Assembly (NCBI GenBank): GCA_031291325.1
Contig: JARLJG010000019.1
Span: forward strand, 1 to 43,954
DNA length: 43,954 nucleotides
Direction: 5' to 3'
Source of the DNA: Burkholderiaceae bacterium
Lineage (GTDB): Bacteria > Pseudomonadota > Gammaproteobacteria > Burkholderiales > Burkholderiaceae_D
Part shown: in pieces, positions 24,420-32,822 of the stretch
Layout of the letters: every line of letters begins with the position of its first letter
How positions within the stretch are numbered: position 1 is the stretch's first letter
Notes under the pieces: model-generated
Told to the model about the DNA's origin: nothing
What the model saw: only the letters and a program-made list of their open reading frames with translations
The model's database searches: none
Translations under genes and position numbers: made by a program

Positions 24420-24836
24420 ATGTTTGGGCGCAGCAATAAAAACACGATCGACAGCCTGATCGGCGGGTCGACCAGTATCGAAGGCGATGTGCATTTCAAA
24501 GGCGGCTTGCGCGTCGACGGCAAAGTCAAAGGCAACGTGATTGCCGACACCAGCGAAGTCAGCATGTTGGTGATCTCGGAAAATGCCAAGGTGGAAGGCG
24601 AAGTGCGGGTTGCGCACCTGGTGGTCAACGGCCAGATCGTCGGCCCGGTTTTTTCGTCCGAACTGCTTGAATTGCAGCCGAAAGCCCGCATAACTGGAGA
24701 TGTCTATTACAAGGCGCTGGAAATGCATGGCGGCGCGTTGGTATCGGGCAAGCTGACCCACGACCAGGTCGGCGAACCGGTGCTCAAGTTGGCATCGCCG
24801 ACGCCAGCGCCGCTGCTGTCGGCCTCCGGTACGTGA
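24420..24836 (+). CDS. Bactofilin-family cytoskeletal protein
   Basis: A 138-residue bactofilin. The central domain (about 13-112) is a right-handed beta-helix of short hydrophobic repeats, starting SLIGGSTSIEGDVHFKGGLRVDGKVKGNV, and the termini are flexible and Pro/Ser-rich. Bactofilins polymerise without nucleotide and scaffold envelope processes, often with M23 peptidases. An M23 peptidase gene lies about 3 kb downstream on the other strand. GGAGG lies 6 nt before the ATG. It is translated after the DUF6776 gene and 50 bp before erpA. Confidence 0.92.
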   Translation: MFGRSNKNTIDSLIGGSTSIEGDVHFKGGLRVDGKVKGNVIADTSEVSMLVISENAKVEGEVRVAHLVVNGQIVGPVFSSELLELQPKARITGDVYYKALEMHGGALVSGKLTHDQVGEPVLKLASPTPAPLLSASGT

Positions 24837-24886
24837 TGTGTCCGAAACGACTATAATGAATTTTTGCTGTTCTGCAGGAGATTGAA

Positions 24887-25237
24887 ATGAATGATATTGC
24901 CGAATTGCCCGCCCCGATTATTTTCACCGATAGCGCCGCCAGCAAAGTTGCGCAGTTGATCGAAGAGGAAGGCAACGCCGATTTGAAACTGCGGGTTTTC
25001 GTGCAGGGCGGTGGCTGCTCAGGCTTCCAGTACGGTTTCACGTTCGATGAAATCGTCAATGAAGACGACACCACGATGACCAAGAATGGCGTGCAATTGC
25101 TGATCGATTCGATGAGCTACCAGTACCTGGTCGGCGCGGAAATCGATTACAAGGACGATTTGGAAGGCGCGCAATTCGTCATCAAGAACCCGAACGCGAC
25201 CACGACCTGCGGTTGCGGCTCCTCCTTCTCCGCATAA
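24887..25237 (+). CDS. erpA: Iron-sulfur cluster insertion protein ErpA
   Basis: A 116-residue A-type iron-sulfur carrier that delivers [4Fe-4S] clusters to apo-proteins. The three ligand cysteines are C44 in [11 protein letters not shown] and C108/C110 in the tail CGCGSSFSA. The form of the first motif and the length fit ErpA rather than IscA. AGGAG lies 7 nt before the ATG. A TATAAT in the 50-bp gap before it (24852-24857) may give it its own promoter. It is convergent with anmK. Confidence 0.95.
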   Translation: MNDIAELPAPIIFTDSAASKVAQLIEEEGNADLKLRVFVQGGGCSGFQYGFTFDEIVNEDDTTMTKNGVQLLIDSMSYQYLVGAEIDYKDDLEGAQFVIKNPNATTTCGCGSSFSA

Positions 25238-25283
25238 TTCCCCTGTCGCGCAGGCTTTGGCGAGCCTGCGCAGTCAATTCCCG

Positions 25284-26414
25284 CTACGCCGGATAGAGTG
25301 CGCCCAGGATGCGCGGCCCGTTTGCGCCCGTCACTGCCGGCAGGTTGCCGGCGCGGCGTGCATCGAAGCGTTGCGCCAGCCAGGCAAAGGCGAGCGCTTC
25401 GACGTGATTCGGCGCGATGCCGAGTGCCTCGGTCGAGAATACCCCCGCAGCGATTCCGTGACCGGATAGAGCCGACTGCAATCGACGCAGCAGTTCGCCA
25501 TTGCAGGCCCCGCCGCCGCAGACATACACCGCTTCCACGCCCGGCGCATGCGCGGCAATTGCATCGGCCAGCGTGTGGGCGGTGAGGGCAGTCAGGGTGG
25601 CCTGGATGTCGGCGGCCTGGGCGTCGCCGAATGCCGCAAGTCGCTGCGCCAGCCAGGCAGCGTCGAACAAATCGCGCCCCGTGCTTTTCGGCGGCGCCAG
25701 CGCGAAGAACGGCTCGCTGCGCAGCAAGGACAACAATTCCGCCAGCAAGCGCCCGCTTGCGGCCCAGGCGCCGTCGGTATCGAACGGCAGGCCGAGATGG
25801 CGTGTCGCCCACGCATCCAGCAACACATTGCCGGGGCCGGTATCGAAACCGATGACGCTGCCCTGCACGCCATCCAATACGCTGATATTGGTCATGCCGC
25901 CGATATTGGCGACCACCCGCACCGCATTTTCCTTGCCGAACACCGCTTGATGGAAGGCCGGAACCAGCGGCGCGCCTTGCCCGCCGGCGGCGACGTCGCG
26001 GCTGCGGAAGTCGGCGATCACATCGATACCGCTCAATTCCGCCAACAGCGCCGGGTTGTTGGTTTGCCTGGTGTAGCCCAGTTGCGGACAATGGCGGATC
26101 GTTTGTCCGTGGCAGCCGATTGCGCGGATGGCAGCAGCCGGGAGTTGCGTCTTGCACAACAAGTCTTGCACGCAGTCGGCATACAGCGCAACCAAGCGGT
26201 TGGCTGCCAGCGCTTCGCGATGGATTTCATGCTCCCCGGACGTTTGCAAGGCCAGCAGGTCGGCGCGCAGGTCAGCCGGGAAGGGCGCGTAGCCGGATGC
26301 CAGCATGCGTGGCGGCTGGTCGCCGTCGAAGGCGGCCAGCACGCCGTCGATGCCGTCCAGGCTGGTGCCCGACATCAAGCCGATGAAGAGCGATTGTTCG
26401 TTGTTTTGTGTCAT
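25284..26414 (-). CDS. anmK: Anhydro-N-acetylmuramic acid kinase
   Basis: A 376-residue sugar kinase that converts 1,6-anhydro-MurNAc to MurNAc-6-phosphate in peptidoglycan recycling. The N-terminal phosphate-binding motif is GLMSGTSLDGID (12-23). Later come AVVANIGGMTNIS-like (VRVVANIGGMTNIS), GFDTGPGN and VCGGGACNGELL, all typical of AnmK. Length is normal. It is separated by 317 bp from the M23 peptidase gene upstream on the same strand, a gap that holds a terminator and a repeat, so it probably has its own promoter. Confidence 0.95.
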   Translation of the reverse strand: MTQNNEQSLFIGLMSGTSLDGIDGVLAAFDGDQPPRMLASGYAPFPADLRADLLALQTSGEHEIHREALAANRLVALYADCVQDLLCKTQLPAAAIRAIGCHGQTIRHCPQLGYTRQTNNPALLAELSGIDVIADFRSRDVAAGGQGAPLVPAFHQAVFGKENAVRVVANIGGMTNISVLDGVQGSVIGFDTGPGNVLLDAWATRHLGLPFDTDGAWAASGRLLAELLSLLRSEPFFALAPPKSTGRDLFDAAWLAQRLAAFGDAQAADIQATLTALTAHTLADAIAAHAPGVEAVYVCGGGACNGELLRRLQSALSGHGIAAGVFSTEALGIAPNHVEALAFAWLAQRFDARRAGNLPAVTGANGPRILGALYPA

Positions 26415-26440
26415 AACTTAAGTTGAAAGATGCTCGGCAA

Positions 26441-26575
26441 GAGTCCCACCCCCTTGCAGGGGGAGGGTTAGGGCGGCCCGCGTAGGGAGGGGGTAGTGCG
26501 GTCGAGATACGTGATGCTGTAAATTGGGCGCTCTACCCCCATCCTAACCTTCCCCCTGCAAGGGGGAAGGGACTC
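26441..26575. repeat. 135-bp element with 30-bp terminal inverted repeats
   Basis: The left end reads GAGTCCCACCCCCTTGCAGG and continues into a GGGAGGGTTAGG segment. The right end is its near-complement, from CCTAACCTTCCCCC to AAGGGACTC. Inside, GGGGGTAG pairs with CTACCCCC, so nearly the whole element can fold back. It contains no ORF and lies between the M23 peptidase terminator and anmK. It looks like a non-autonomous, dispersed intergenic repeat. Confidence 0.8.
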
Positions 26576-26616
26576 GTCCTGGGCAATTTTAGTCTCGGTG
26601 AGTAACATCGGGTCAT

Positions 26617-26672
26617 AAAAAAACCGTTCGATCCTCGGCGATTTTACATTGCCGAGGATCGAACGGTTTTTT
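26617..26672 (-). terminator. Long intrinsic terminator of the M23 peptidase gene
   Basis: A perfect stem of more than 20 bp (AAAACCGTTCGATCCTCGGC with its exact complement) surrounds an 11-nt loop and is flanked by A and T runs. It starts about 60 nt after the peptidase stop on the minus strand and could work in both directions. Confidence 0.9.
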
Positions 26673-26731
26673 GATGTTCAAATTTGATATTCAGTTTTGA
26701 TATTCAGCCGAGGCTGAATACCGCACGCTTT

Positions 26732-28081
26732 TTATCTTGACGCGAGCTGGACCGGCTTGGCGGTCGGCGGCATCAGCAGCGCAAAACGATGCGCCATGTC
26801 GCTTGAAACCGTCTTGAAGTGCTGCAGCTCATTGCCGGCCAAGGGTTGCGCGTTCGGGATGTTGACCGTCATCGGGTCGCGCGGTTGGTCGTCGATGCGG
26901 AATTCGTAGTGCAAATGCGGGCCGGTTGCCCAGCCGGTCGCGCCGACATAGCCGATCACGTCACCCTGGCTGACCTTGCTGCCCTTGTGGATGCCGGGAG
27001 CAAAGCGGCTCATGTGCGCATACGCGGTCGAGTAGTTGGACCAGTGCTTGACGACGACCACGTTGCCATAGCCGTTTTGCTGGCCTTCGAAATCGATCGT
27101 GCCATCCCCTGCCGCATGGATCGGCGTGCCGGCTGCTGCCGCAAAATCGACGCCCTTATGCTGCTTCCAGATGCCGAGAATCGGATGCAGCCGCATCGAA
27201 AAGCCGGAAGAAATACGGGTGAAGGCGATCGGCGACTTCAAGAACGCTTTTTTCAGCGAGTGGCCGTCCAGGCCGTAATAGCCGCCGCCTTGGGTGGAAC
27301 CCGGTTCTTCATACCAGACCGATTGGTAAAGCGCGCCATTGTTGCTGAACTCGCCTGCAAGCACGCGGCCGGCGCGCACGAATTCGCCATTTTGCCAAAA
27401 AGTTTCGTACACGACTTCAAAGTGGTCTCCACGTTGCAGGTCGGATGCGAAGTCGATATCGGTGGAGAACATGTCGACGATCTGGCTGGCGACACTGTCG
27501 GGAATCTGTGCGGAATCGGTGGCGGCAAACAACGAGGACTTGATCGTGCCCGAATGCATTTCCAGGCGTCGCTCCAGTTGAGCCGGCGCTTCGACCGCCT
27601 TGAAACCATTGTTGTCGCGGGAAATCACCAGTTGCTTGACTGGGTTGTCGCGGCTATCGACCAACACCGCGCTCAACCATTTCAGCTCGCCGTCTTCATT
27701 GGTTTGCGCCTGCACCAATTTGCCCGGCTTCAATTGCAGCACGGCATGCGCGACATGATCGGACTTGATGAAGCCGGCGGCGGCATCGTCGTCCACGCCA
27801 AGCCGGGTCAGCAAGCTGGCCAGCGAATCGCCGGGACGCACTTTTTCTTCGGCGATAAAGGTTTGTTCGGCCTGTCGATCGGCAGCCAGTTCGGCGGCCA
27901 CGTTTGGCAAAGGCAATTCCTGGGTGATCGACTTGACCGGCAAATTGGCGGCGTCGGGAGCAATCGGCGCGACGGCGAACGCGCCGAATGCACACAAGCT
28001 GAGCAACAAGGTGGAGGCCGAAATGATGCGGGTTTTACGTGACGAATCGAGAATCTTTTGACGGATAGTGCTGAAGCTCAT
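26732..28081 (-). CDS. M23-family murein endopeptidase, membrane-anchored (MepM-like)
   Basis: A 449-residue protein. A signal-anchor helix (about 18-38) follows a basic N-terminus. An OapA/LysM-like segment EEKVRPGDSLASLLTRLGV (78-96) is the probable peptidoglycan-binding part. The C-terminal LytM domain (about 290-400) has zinc ligands H308 and D312 in HKGVDFAA and H389/H391 in HLHYEF, so it should be active. It would cleave peptide cross-links in the periplasm. Gene order with anmK, bactofilin and tyrS is the one conserved in betaproteobacteria. Upstream, a 120-bp hairpin element lies within the presumed leader. Confidence 0.92.
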   Translation of the reverse strand: MSFSTIRQKILDSSRKTRIISASTLLLSLCAFGAFAVAPIAPDAANLPVKSITQELPLPNVAAELAADRQAEQTFIAEEKVRPGDSLASLLTRLGVDDDAAAGFIKSDHVAHAVLQLKPGKLVQAQTNEDGELKWLSAVLVDSRDNPVKQLVISRDNNGFKAVEAPAQLERRLEMHSGTIKSSLFAATDSAQIPDSVASQIVDMFSTDIDFASDLQRGDHFEVVYETFWQNGEFVRAGRVLAGEFSNNGALYQSVWYEEPGSTQGGGYYGLDGHSLKKAFLKSPIAFTRISSGFSMRLHPILGIWKQHKGVDFAAAAGTPIHAAGDGTIDFEGQQNGYGNVVVVKHWSNYSTAYAHMSRFAPGIHKGSKVSQGDVIGYVGATGWATGPHLHYEFRIDDQPRDPMTVNIPNAQPLAGNELQHFKTVSSDMAHRFALLMPPTAKPVQLASR

Positions 28082-28383
28082 AAATTTATCTCGTTTCCAT
28101 TATGGGCACCTCTAAAAATTGCCAAGAACACCCAATCTCGTGTCTGCGGTGCAGGGTGTACCAGCGCACATGTCCGCTCCTCGACTCGACCTTGGGCACT
28201 TTTAACAATTTTTAGAGGCGCCATTATCTCTCTACAGCAAGCGATAAGTTAAAATTTGGGGTTTCATCCAATTAATCGTGCCGCATCCGTTAAAATTGAG
28301 TGTGGCGAAGATGAAACAAAAACCGATTATACCAAAGTCATGGTATTGACAAATTCTTTTTTTAATCAGCAATTTTTTACAAT
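28082..28383. other. 302-bp divergent intergenic region between M23 peptidase gene and tyrS
   Basis: No gene is seen. The left half is copy 2 of the 120-bp hairpin element. The right half is AT-rich promoter DNA: a minus-strand TATAAT at 28326-28331 could drive the peptidase gene and a plus-strand TTGACA at 28345-28350 could be a -35 box for tyrS, although no good -10 box follows at 17 bp. No T-box or other tRNA-sensing leader is apparent. Confidence 0.55.
28102..28224. repeat. Palindromic intergenic element, copy 2
   Basis: It is homologous to the element at 18926-19045. It begins GGCACCTCTAAAAATTGCCA and its right-arm complement begins GGCGCCTCTAAAAATTGTTA. The interior CCAATCTCG, GTCTGCGGTGC and CATGTCCGCTCCTCGACTCG segments are shared with copy 1. 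The arms show compensating differences, which suggests that the folded form is kept. It would lie in the 5' leader of the M23 peptidase mRNA if that starts near 28320. Confidence 0.85.
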
Positions 28384-29610
28384 ATGAACTCACAGTCGCA
28401 AAAACCCATCTCCGATGCCGTACAACATGCGTTGGCAGTTGCCAAACGCGGCGTCGACGAGTTGCTGATCGAATCGGAGTTTGTGCAAAAACTGGTGCGT
28501 TCTGAGCAAACCGGCAAGCCTTTGCGCATCAAGCTGGGTCTCGACCCGACCGCGCCGGATTTGCATCTCGGCCATACCGTGGTGTTGAACAAGCTGCGGC
28601 AAATGCAAGATTTAGGCCACACGGTGATTTTCCTGATCGGCGATTTTACGTCGATGATCGGCGATCCATCGGGTCGCAATATCACGCGCCCGCCGCTCAC
28701 GCGCGCGCAGATCGAAGAAAACGCCAAGACTTACTTCGCGCAAGCCAGCCTGGTGCTGGATGCGGCGAAAACCGAGATCCGCTACAACTCCGAATGGTCG
28801 GACCCGCTGGGCGCGCGCGGCATGATCGAATTGTCGGCCAAATACACGGTGGCGCGCATCCTCGAGCGCGAAGATTTCACCAAGCGTTTCAAGGCCGGCA
28901 CGCCCATTTCGGTGCATGAATTGCTGTACCCGTTGATGCAAGGCTACGATTCGGTCGCGCTGCGCTCCGATCTGGAATTGGGCGGCACCGACCAGAAATT
29001 CAATTTGCTGGTCGGGCGCGAATTGCAAAAGGATTACGGCCAAGAGCCGCAATGCATCTTGACCATGCCTTTGCTGGAAGGCTTGGATGGCGTCGAAAAG
29101 ATGTCGAAATCGAAAGGCAACTATATCGGCATCACCGAACCGGCCAATACCATGTTCGCCAAGGTGATGAGCATTTCCGACACGATGATGTGGCGCTACT
29201 ACGAATTGCTGTCGTTCCGCTCGCTGGAAGAAATCGCCGGATTCAAGCGCCAGGTCGAGCAAGGCGGCAACCCGCGCGACGTCAAGGTGGCGCTGGGCAA
29301 GGAAATCGTCGCCCGCTTCCATTCCGCGCAAGCGGCGGAGGACGCCTTGACCGATTTCGTCAATCGCTCCAAGGGCGGCATCCCGGATGAGATTGAAGAA
29401 GTGAGCCTGAGCGGCGCGCCGATGAGTATCGGCCAATTGTTGAAGCAAACCAATTTGTGCCCATCGACTGCCGAAGGGATGCGCATGGTCGAGCAGGGTG
29501 GCGTGCGCATCGACGGCGATGTGGTCAGCGATCGCGGCCTCAAGGTCGAGGCCGGGACGTTTGTCGTGCAAGTCGGCAAGCGCAAGTTTGCGCGCGTGAC
29601 CTTGTCCTGA
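28384..29610 (+). CDS. tyrS: Tyrosyl-tRNA synthetase
   Basis: A 408-residue class I aminoacyl-tRNA synthetase charging tRNA-Tyr. Signatures are HLGH at 61-64 (HIGH box) and KMSKS at 239-243; tyrosine-binding GGTDQKFN is at 200-207. The C-terminal S4-like RNA-binding domain spans about 340-408. Length and motif spacing fit the TyrZ-like branch common in beta- and gammaproteobacteria. The ATG at 28384 has no evident ribosome-binding site. dtd follows with a 1-nt gap. Confidence 0.96.
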   Translation: MNSQSQKPISDAVQHALAVAKRGVDELLIESEFVQKLVRSEQTGKPLRIKLGLDPTAPDLHLGHTVVLNKLRQMQDLGHTVIFLIGDFTSMIGDPSGRNITRPPLTRAQIEENAKTYFAQASLVLDAAKTEIRYNSEWSDPLGARGMIELSAKYTVARILEREDFTKRFKAGTPISVHELLYPLMQGYDSVALRSDLELGGTDQKFNLLVGRELQKDYGQEPQCILTMPLLEGLDGVEKMSKSKGNYIGITEPANTMFAKVMSISDTMMWRYYELLSFRSLEEIAGFKRQVEQGGNPRDVKVALGKEIVARFHSAQAAEDALTDFVNRSKGGIPDEIEEVSLSGAPMSIGQLLKQTNLCPSTAEGMRMVEQGGVRIDGDVVSDRGLKVEAGTFVVQVGKRKFARVTLS

Positions 29611-29611
29611 G

Positions 29612-30061
29612 ATGATCGCACTGCTGCAACGCGTGACGCACGCCAGCGTGACGGTCGATGGCGCGACGGTGGGCGCCATCGAGGCCGGCTTGCTGGTGCT
29701 GCTGTGCGCAGAACGCGGCGATAGCGAACGCGAGGCGGACGCGCTACTATCGAAGTTGTCGGCTTATCGCGTGTTCGCCGACGAAGCCGGCAAGATGAAT
29801 CGCAGCGTGACCGATGTGGCCGGCGGCTTGTTGCTGGTGCCGCAATTCACGCTGGCAGCCGATACCCAATCGGGCACGCGGCCTTCGTTCACGCCGGCGG
29901 CAACGCCAGTTGAAGGGCTGCGCTTGTTCGATTATTTCGTGCGGCAGGCGCGTAGCCGCCACGCGAAGGTCGAGACCGGACAATTCGGCGCGCATATGCA
30001 AGTATCGTTGACCAACGATGGGCCAGTCACCTTCTGGCTGCAAACGAAGCCTCAAACCTAG
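29612..30061 (+). CDS. dtd: D-aminoacyl-tRNA deacylase
   Basis: A 149-residue DTD that hydrolyses D-amino acids mischarged on tRNA, matching its neighbour tyrS. It starts [17 protein letters not shown] and carries the Gly-cisPro motif in [10 protein letters not shown] near the C-terminus. The other signature reads VPQFTLAAD, with Pro where E. coli has Ser (SQFTL). It starts 1 nt after the tyrS stop, so the two are translationally coupled. Confidence 0.95.
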   Translation: MIALLQRVTHASVTVDGATVGAIEAGLLVLLCAERGDSEREADALLSKLSAYRVFADEAGKMNRSVTDVAGGLLLVPQFTLAADTQSGTRPSFTPAATPVEGLRLFDYFVRQARSRHAKVETGQFGAHMQVSLTNDGPVTFWLQTKPQT

Positions 30062-30082
30062 CATCCTTTCAAGGAGACGGTA

Positions 30083-30727
30083 ATGAAACTCTGGAGCGAT
30101 TCATTCAAGGACGGCGCGGCAATTCCCGGCGAATTCGCTTTTTGCGTCATCGATCCGAATACCCATGTCGCCATGTCCGCCAATCGCAATCCGCATCTCG
30201 CCTGGTCCGGCGTGCCCGCCGCCGCCAAGTCGCTGGTCTTGATTTGCTGCGACGGCGACGTGCCCTCGCGCGGCGACGATGTCAATCAAGAAGGCAAGAC
30301 CGTGCCGGCCGATTTGCCGCGCGTCGATTTCTTTCATTGGACGCTGATCGATTTGCCGGTCGGCACGGCGAGCATTGCCGCCGCCTCGTTTGCCGACGGC
30401 GTGACCGCGCGCGGCAAGGCCGGCCCGCAGATCGCCGCCGGCCCGGTTGCCGGCGCGCGGCACGGCTTGAACGACTATACCGGCTGGTTTGCCGGCGATG
30501 CCGACATGGGCGGCGATTATTTCGGCTACGACGGCCCGTGCCCGCCGTGGAACGATGCGCTCCTGCACCACTACGTGTTCACCTTGTATGCATTGGATAT
30601 TGCGCGCGTGCCGGTCGACGGCAAATTTACCGGCCAGCAAGTGCGCGACGCGATCCGCAGCCATGTATTGGCACAAGCGTCGCTGACCGGCGTCTATACC
30701 TTGAATCCGGCACTGGCTCCTGCATGA
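30083..30727 (+). CDS. YbhB/YbcL family (PEBP-like) protein
   Basis: A 214-residue member of the phosphatidylethanolamine-binding/Raf-kinase-inhibitor-like family. The anion-binding site motifs are visible: NPHLAWSGVP, CCDGDVPS, HWTLIDLP and the signature GYDGPCPPWND with HHYVFTLYALD. There is no signal peptide, so it is cytoplasmic. The bacterial role is not well defined. An AAGGAG site lies 8 nt before the ATG. Its stop overlaps the next start by 4 nt (ATGA). Confidence 0.9.
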   Translation: MKLWSDSFKDGAAIPGEFAFCVIDPNTHVAMSANRNPHLAWSGVPAAAKSLVLICCDGDVPSRGDDVNQEGKTVPADLPRVDFFHWTLIDLPVGTASIAAASFADGVTARGKAGPQIAAGPVAGARHGLNDYTGWFAGDADMGGDYFGYDGPCPPWNDALLHHYVFTLYALDIARVPVDGKFTGQQVRDAIRSHVLAQASLTGVYTLNPALAPA

Positions 30728-31368
30728 TCGAAATATTGCTGATCCGCCACGGCGAAACCGATTGGAATGCCGAAAAGCGCTTGCAAGGCCATCTGGACAT
30801 CGACTTGAATGCCGAAGGCGTGCGGCAAGCGGCGCTATTGGGCGCGGCGTTGCGCGACGAGCATCTGGATGCGATTTTTTGCAGCGACTTGCGGCGCGCG
30901 CGCCAGACTGCGCAAGCGCTGGCCGATACGCGCACATTGCCGGTGCAGATCGAGAGCGGCTTGCGCGAACGTTGCTATGGCGCATTCGAGGGTCTGCGCT
31001 ATGCGGAAATCGGCGCGCGCTATCCAGAAGCGCACCAACAGATGCTGGCGCGTGCACTGGATGCGCGCTACCCACCCGGTGTGAATGTGGCGGAAACGCT
31101 GCGCGAGTTTTCCGCGCGCTCGGTGGCGGCGTTGATGCGCTTGCTGGATAAGAGCACGCATAGCAAAATTGCCGTCGTGACACATGGCGGCGTGCTCGAT
31201 TGCATCAACCGTGCGGCGCGCGGCATCGATTTTTCGCAGGCGCGCGACTTCGAGATTCCGAATGCCGGCATCAACCGGCTGTTGTGGAACGGCAGCAAGC
31301 TGCAAATAGCGCAATGGGCCGATGTTGCTCATTTGACTAGTGCTGCACTGGACGAAGTCGCCCGATAA
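30724..31368 (+). CDS. Histidine phosphatase superfamily protein (phosphoglycerate mutase-like)
   Basis: A 214-residue branch 1 histidine phosphatase. The catalytic motif RHGETDW is at 8-14 (nucleophile H9). SDLRRARQTA (about 54-63) supplies a phosphate-binding Arg, E82 in LRERCYGAFEG is the likely acid, and the second His is H154 in VVTHGG. The family includes phosphoglycerate mutases, alpha-ribazole phosphatase (CobC) and broad phosphatases; the substrate is not clear here. The ATG overlaps the PEBP-gene stop by 4 nt, which fixes the start. Confidence 0.9.
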   Translation: MIEILLIRHGETDWNAEKRLQGHLDIDLNAEGVRQAALLGAALRDEHLDAIFCSDLRRARQTAQALADTRTLPVQIESGLRERCYGAFEGLRYAEIGARYPEAHQQMLARALDARYPPGVNVAETLREFSARSVAALMRLLDKSTHSKIAVVTHGGVLDCINRAARGIDFSQARDFEIPNAGINRLLWNGSKLQIAQWADVAHLTSAALDEVAR

Positions 31369-31444
31369 TTTATTCCGCAGTGATTAAGGAATAAGCAGGT
31401 TCTGGGGATAAAATAACGCTTTTCGCGTCCGATAGCGAATTGCC

Positions 31445-32461
31445 GTGAATATTGGCCCCTATACCCTCCCCAACAATGTTTTCGTCGCCCCGATGGCCGG
31501 GGTGACGGATCGTCCTTTCCGCCAATTGTGCAAGCAATTGGGGGCCGGGTACGCCGTGTCGGAGATGGCGGCGTCCAACCCGCGTCTGTGGGCCACCGAG
31601 AAGTCCACGCGGCGCATCGACCACGATGGCGAAATGGAGCCGAAGGCAGTGCAAATCGCCGGCGCCGATCCCGGCATGCTGGCCGACTGCGCGAAATTCA
31701 ATGTCGATCGCGGCGCGCAAATCATCGACATCAACATGGGCTGCCCGGTCAAGAAGGTCTGCAATAGCTGGTGCGGTTCGGCCTTGTTGCAGGACGAGAA
31801 ACTGGTTGCGCGGATTCTGGATGCAGTGGTCGCAGCGGTGGACGTGCCGGTCACGCTCAAATTCCGCACCGGCTGGGACCGGCAGCACAAGAATGCGCTG
31901 AACATTGCGCGCTTGGCGGAATCTGCCGGCATCGCCATGCTGACCTTGCACGGCCGCACGCGCGCCGACGGTTATCGCGGCGAGGCCGAATACGACACCA
32001 TCGCTGCGGTCAAGGCGGCGGTCGCCATTCCGCTCGTGGCCAACGGCGACATCGCGACGCCGGAAAAGGCCAGGCAGGTCTTGGCATACACCAAGGCCGA
32101 TGCGGTGATGATCGGCCGCGCGGCGCAGGGGCGGCCCTGGATCTGCCGGGAAATCGACCATTATCTGCGCACCGGCACAATCCTGCCGACGCCGCTGGTG
32201 GCCGAAGCGCAAGCATTGATGGACGAGCATTTGCGCGCGCATTACGCGTTTTACGGCGAATTCATGGGGGTGCGCACGGCGCGCAAGCATATCGGCTGGT
32301 ATGTGCGCGAGCTGGCCGGCGGCGAGCAATTCCGGCAGCGCATGAACTTGCTGGAAGATTGCGAGCAACAACTTGCTGCGGTCAAAGGATTCTTTGAAAT
32401 GCAGAAGACGCACGGGGAGCGGTTACAATACGGCCTGGCAGAACAAAAATTGGCTGCCTGA
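31445..32461 (+). CDS. dusB: tRNA-dihydrouridine synthase B
   Basis: A 338-residue FMN-dependent enzyme that reduces uridine in the tRNA D-loop. FMN-binding TIM-barrel segments include APMAGVTDRPFRQLC (15-29), INMGCPVKKV with catalytic C100, HGRTRADGYRGEAEYD and ANGDI/GRAAQGRPW. The start is GTG at 31445. After the catalytic motif the sequence reads CNSWCGSALL, with two extra cysteines compared with E. coli DusB. It precedes fis as in the usual dusB-fis pair. Confidence 0.95.
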   Translation: MNIGPYTLPNNVFVAPMAGVTDRPFRQLCKQLGAGYAVSEMAASNPRLWATEKSTRRIDHDGEMEPKAVQIAGADPGMLADCAKFNVDRGAQIIDINMGCPVKKVCNSWCGSALLQDEKLVARILDAVVAAVDVPVTLKFRTGWDRQHKNALNIARLAESAGIAMLTLHGRTRADGYRGEAEYDTIAAVKAAVAIPLVANGDIATPEKARQVLAYTKADAVMIGRAAQGRPWICREIDHYLRTGTILPTPLVAEAQALMDEHLRAHYAFYGEFMGVRTARKHIGWYVRELAGGEQFRQRMNLLEDCEQQLAAVKGFFEMQKTHGERLQYGLAEQKLAA

Positions 32462-32566
32462 TTTCTAAAACAATAAGGGTATGTTGAAATTTTCCGCCTG
32501 GCGCGCCAATCACAAGTTGGCTCACCTAGAGGGTTTTCGACCTGTCCACAAGATTACTATAGTGCA

Positions 32567-32800
32567 ATGAGCAAAGAAAGCATTCAAGACGCCGTCAAGA
32601 AAAGCCTGGAAAAATACTTCAAGGATCTGGGCGAGCAGCAACCGTCGAACGTCTACGAAATGGTGGTGTTCACAGTCGAGAAACCGATCCTGGAGGCGGT
32701 CATGGCGCGCGCCGACGGCAATCAATCGCAGGCGGCCGACATGCTGGGGATCAATCGCAATACGCTGCGCAAAAAGCTGCAGCAGCACGGACTGATTTAA
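32567..32800 (+). CDS. fis: Fis-family nucleoid-associated DNA-binding protein
   Basis: A 77-residue Fis protein, shorter than the 98-residue E. coli form at the N-terminus as is normal in betaproteobacteria. The C-terminal helix-turn-helix (about 50-76) contains [20 protein letters not shown]. It bends DNA and affects rRNA promoters, recombination and replication. It is separated from dusB by 105 bp. A GTG/TTG start further upstream is not supported; the ATG at 32567 fits the family. Confidence 0.95.
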   Translation: MSKESIQDAVKKSLEKYFKDLGEQQPSNVYEMVVFTVEKPILEAVMARADGNQSQAADMLGINRNTLRKKLQQHGLI

Positions 32801-32822
32801 CCTTAACCACACGCATACCATC

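Larger units (their letters stand above)
26415..26731. other. 317-bp intergenic region between anmK and M23 peptidase gene
   Basis: No gene is seen. It holds a 135-bp inverted-repeat element (26441-26575) and the long terminator hairpin of the M23 peptidase gene (26617-26672). Confidence 0.8.

Noticed and set aside
28225-28383. T-box or other tRNA-sensing leader before tyrS (and before valS)
   Set aside because: No T-box sequence or antiterminator/terminator pair is present, and such leaders are not expected in this group.
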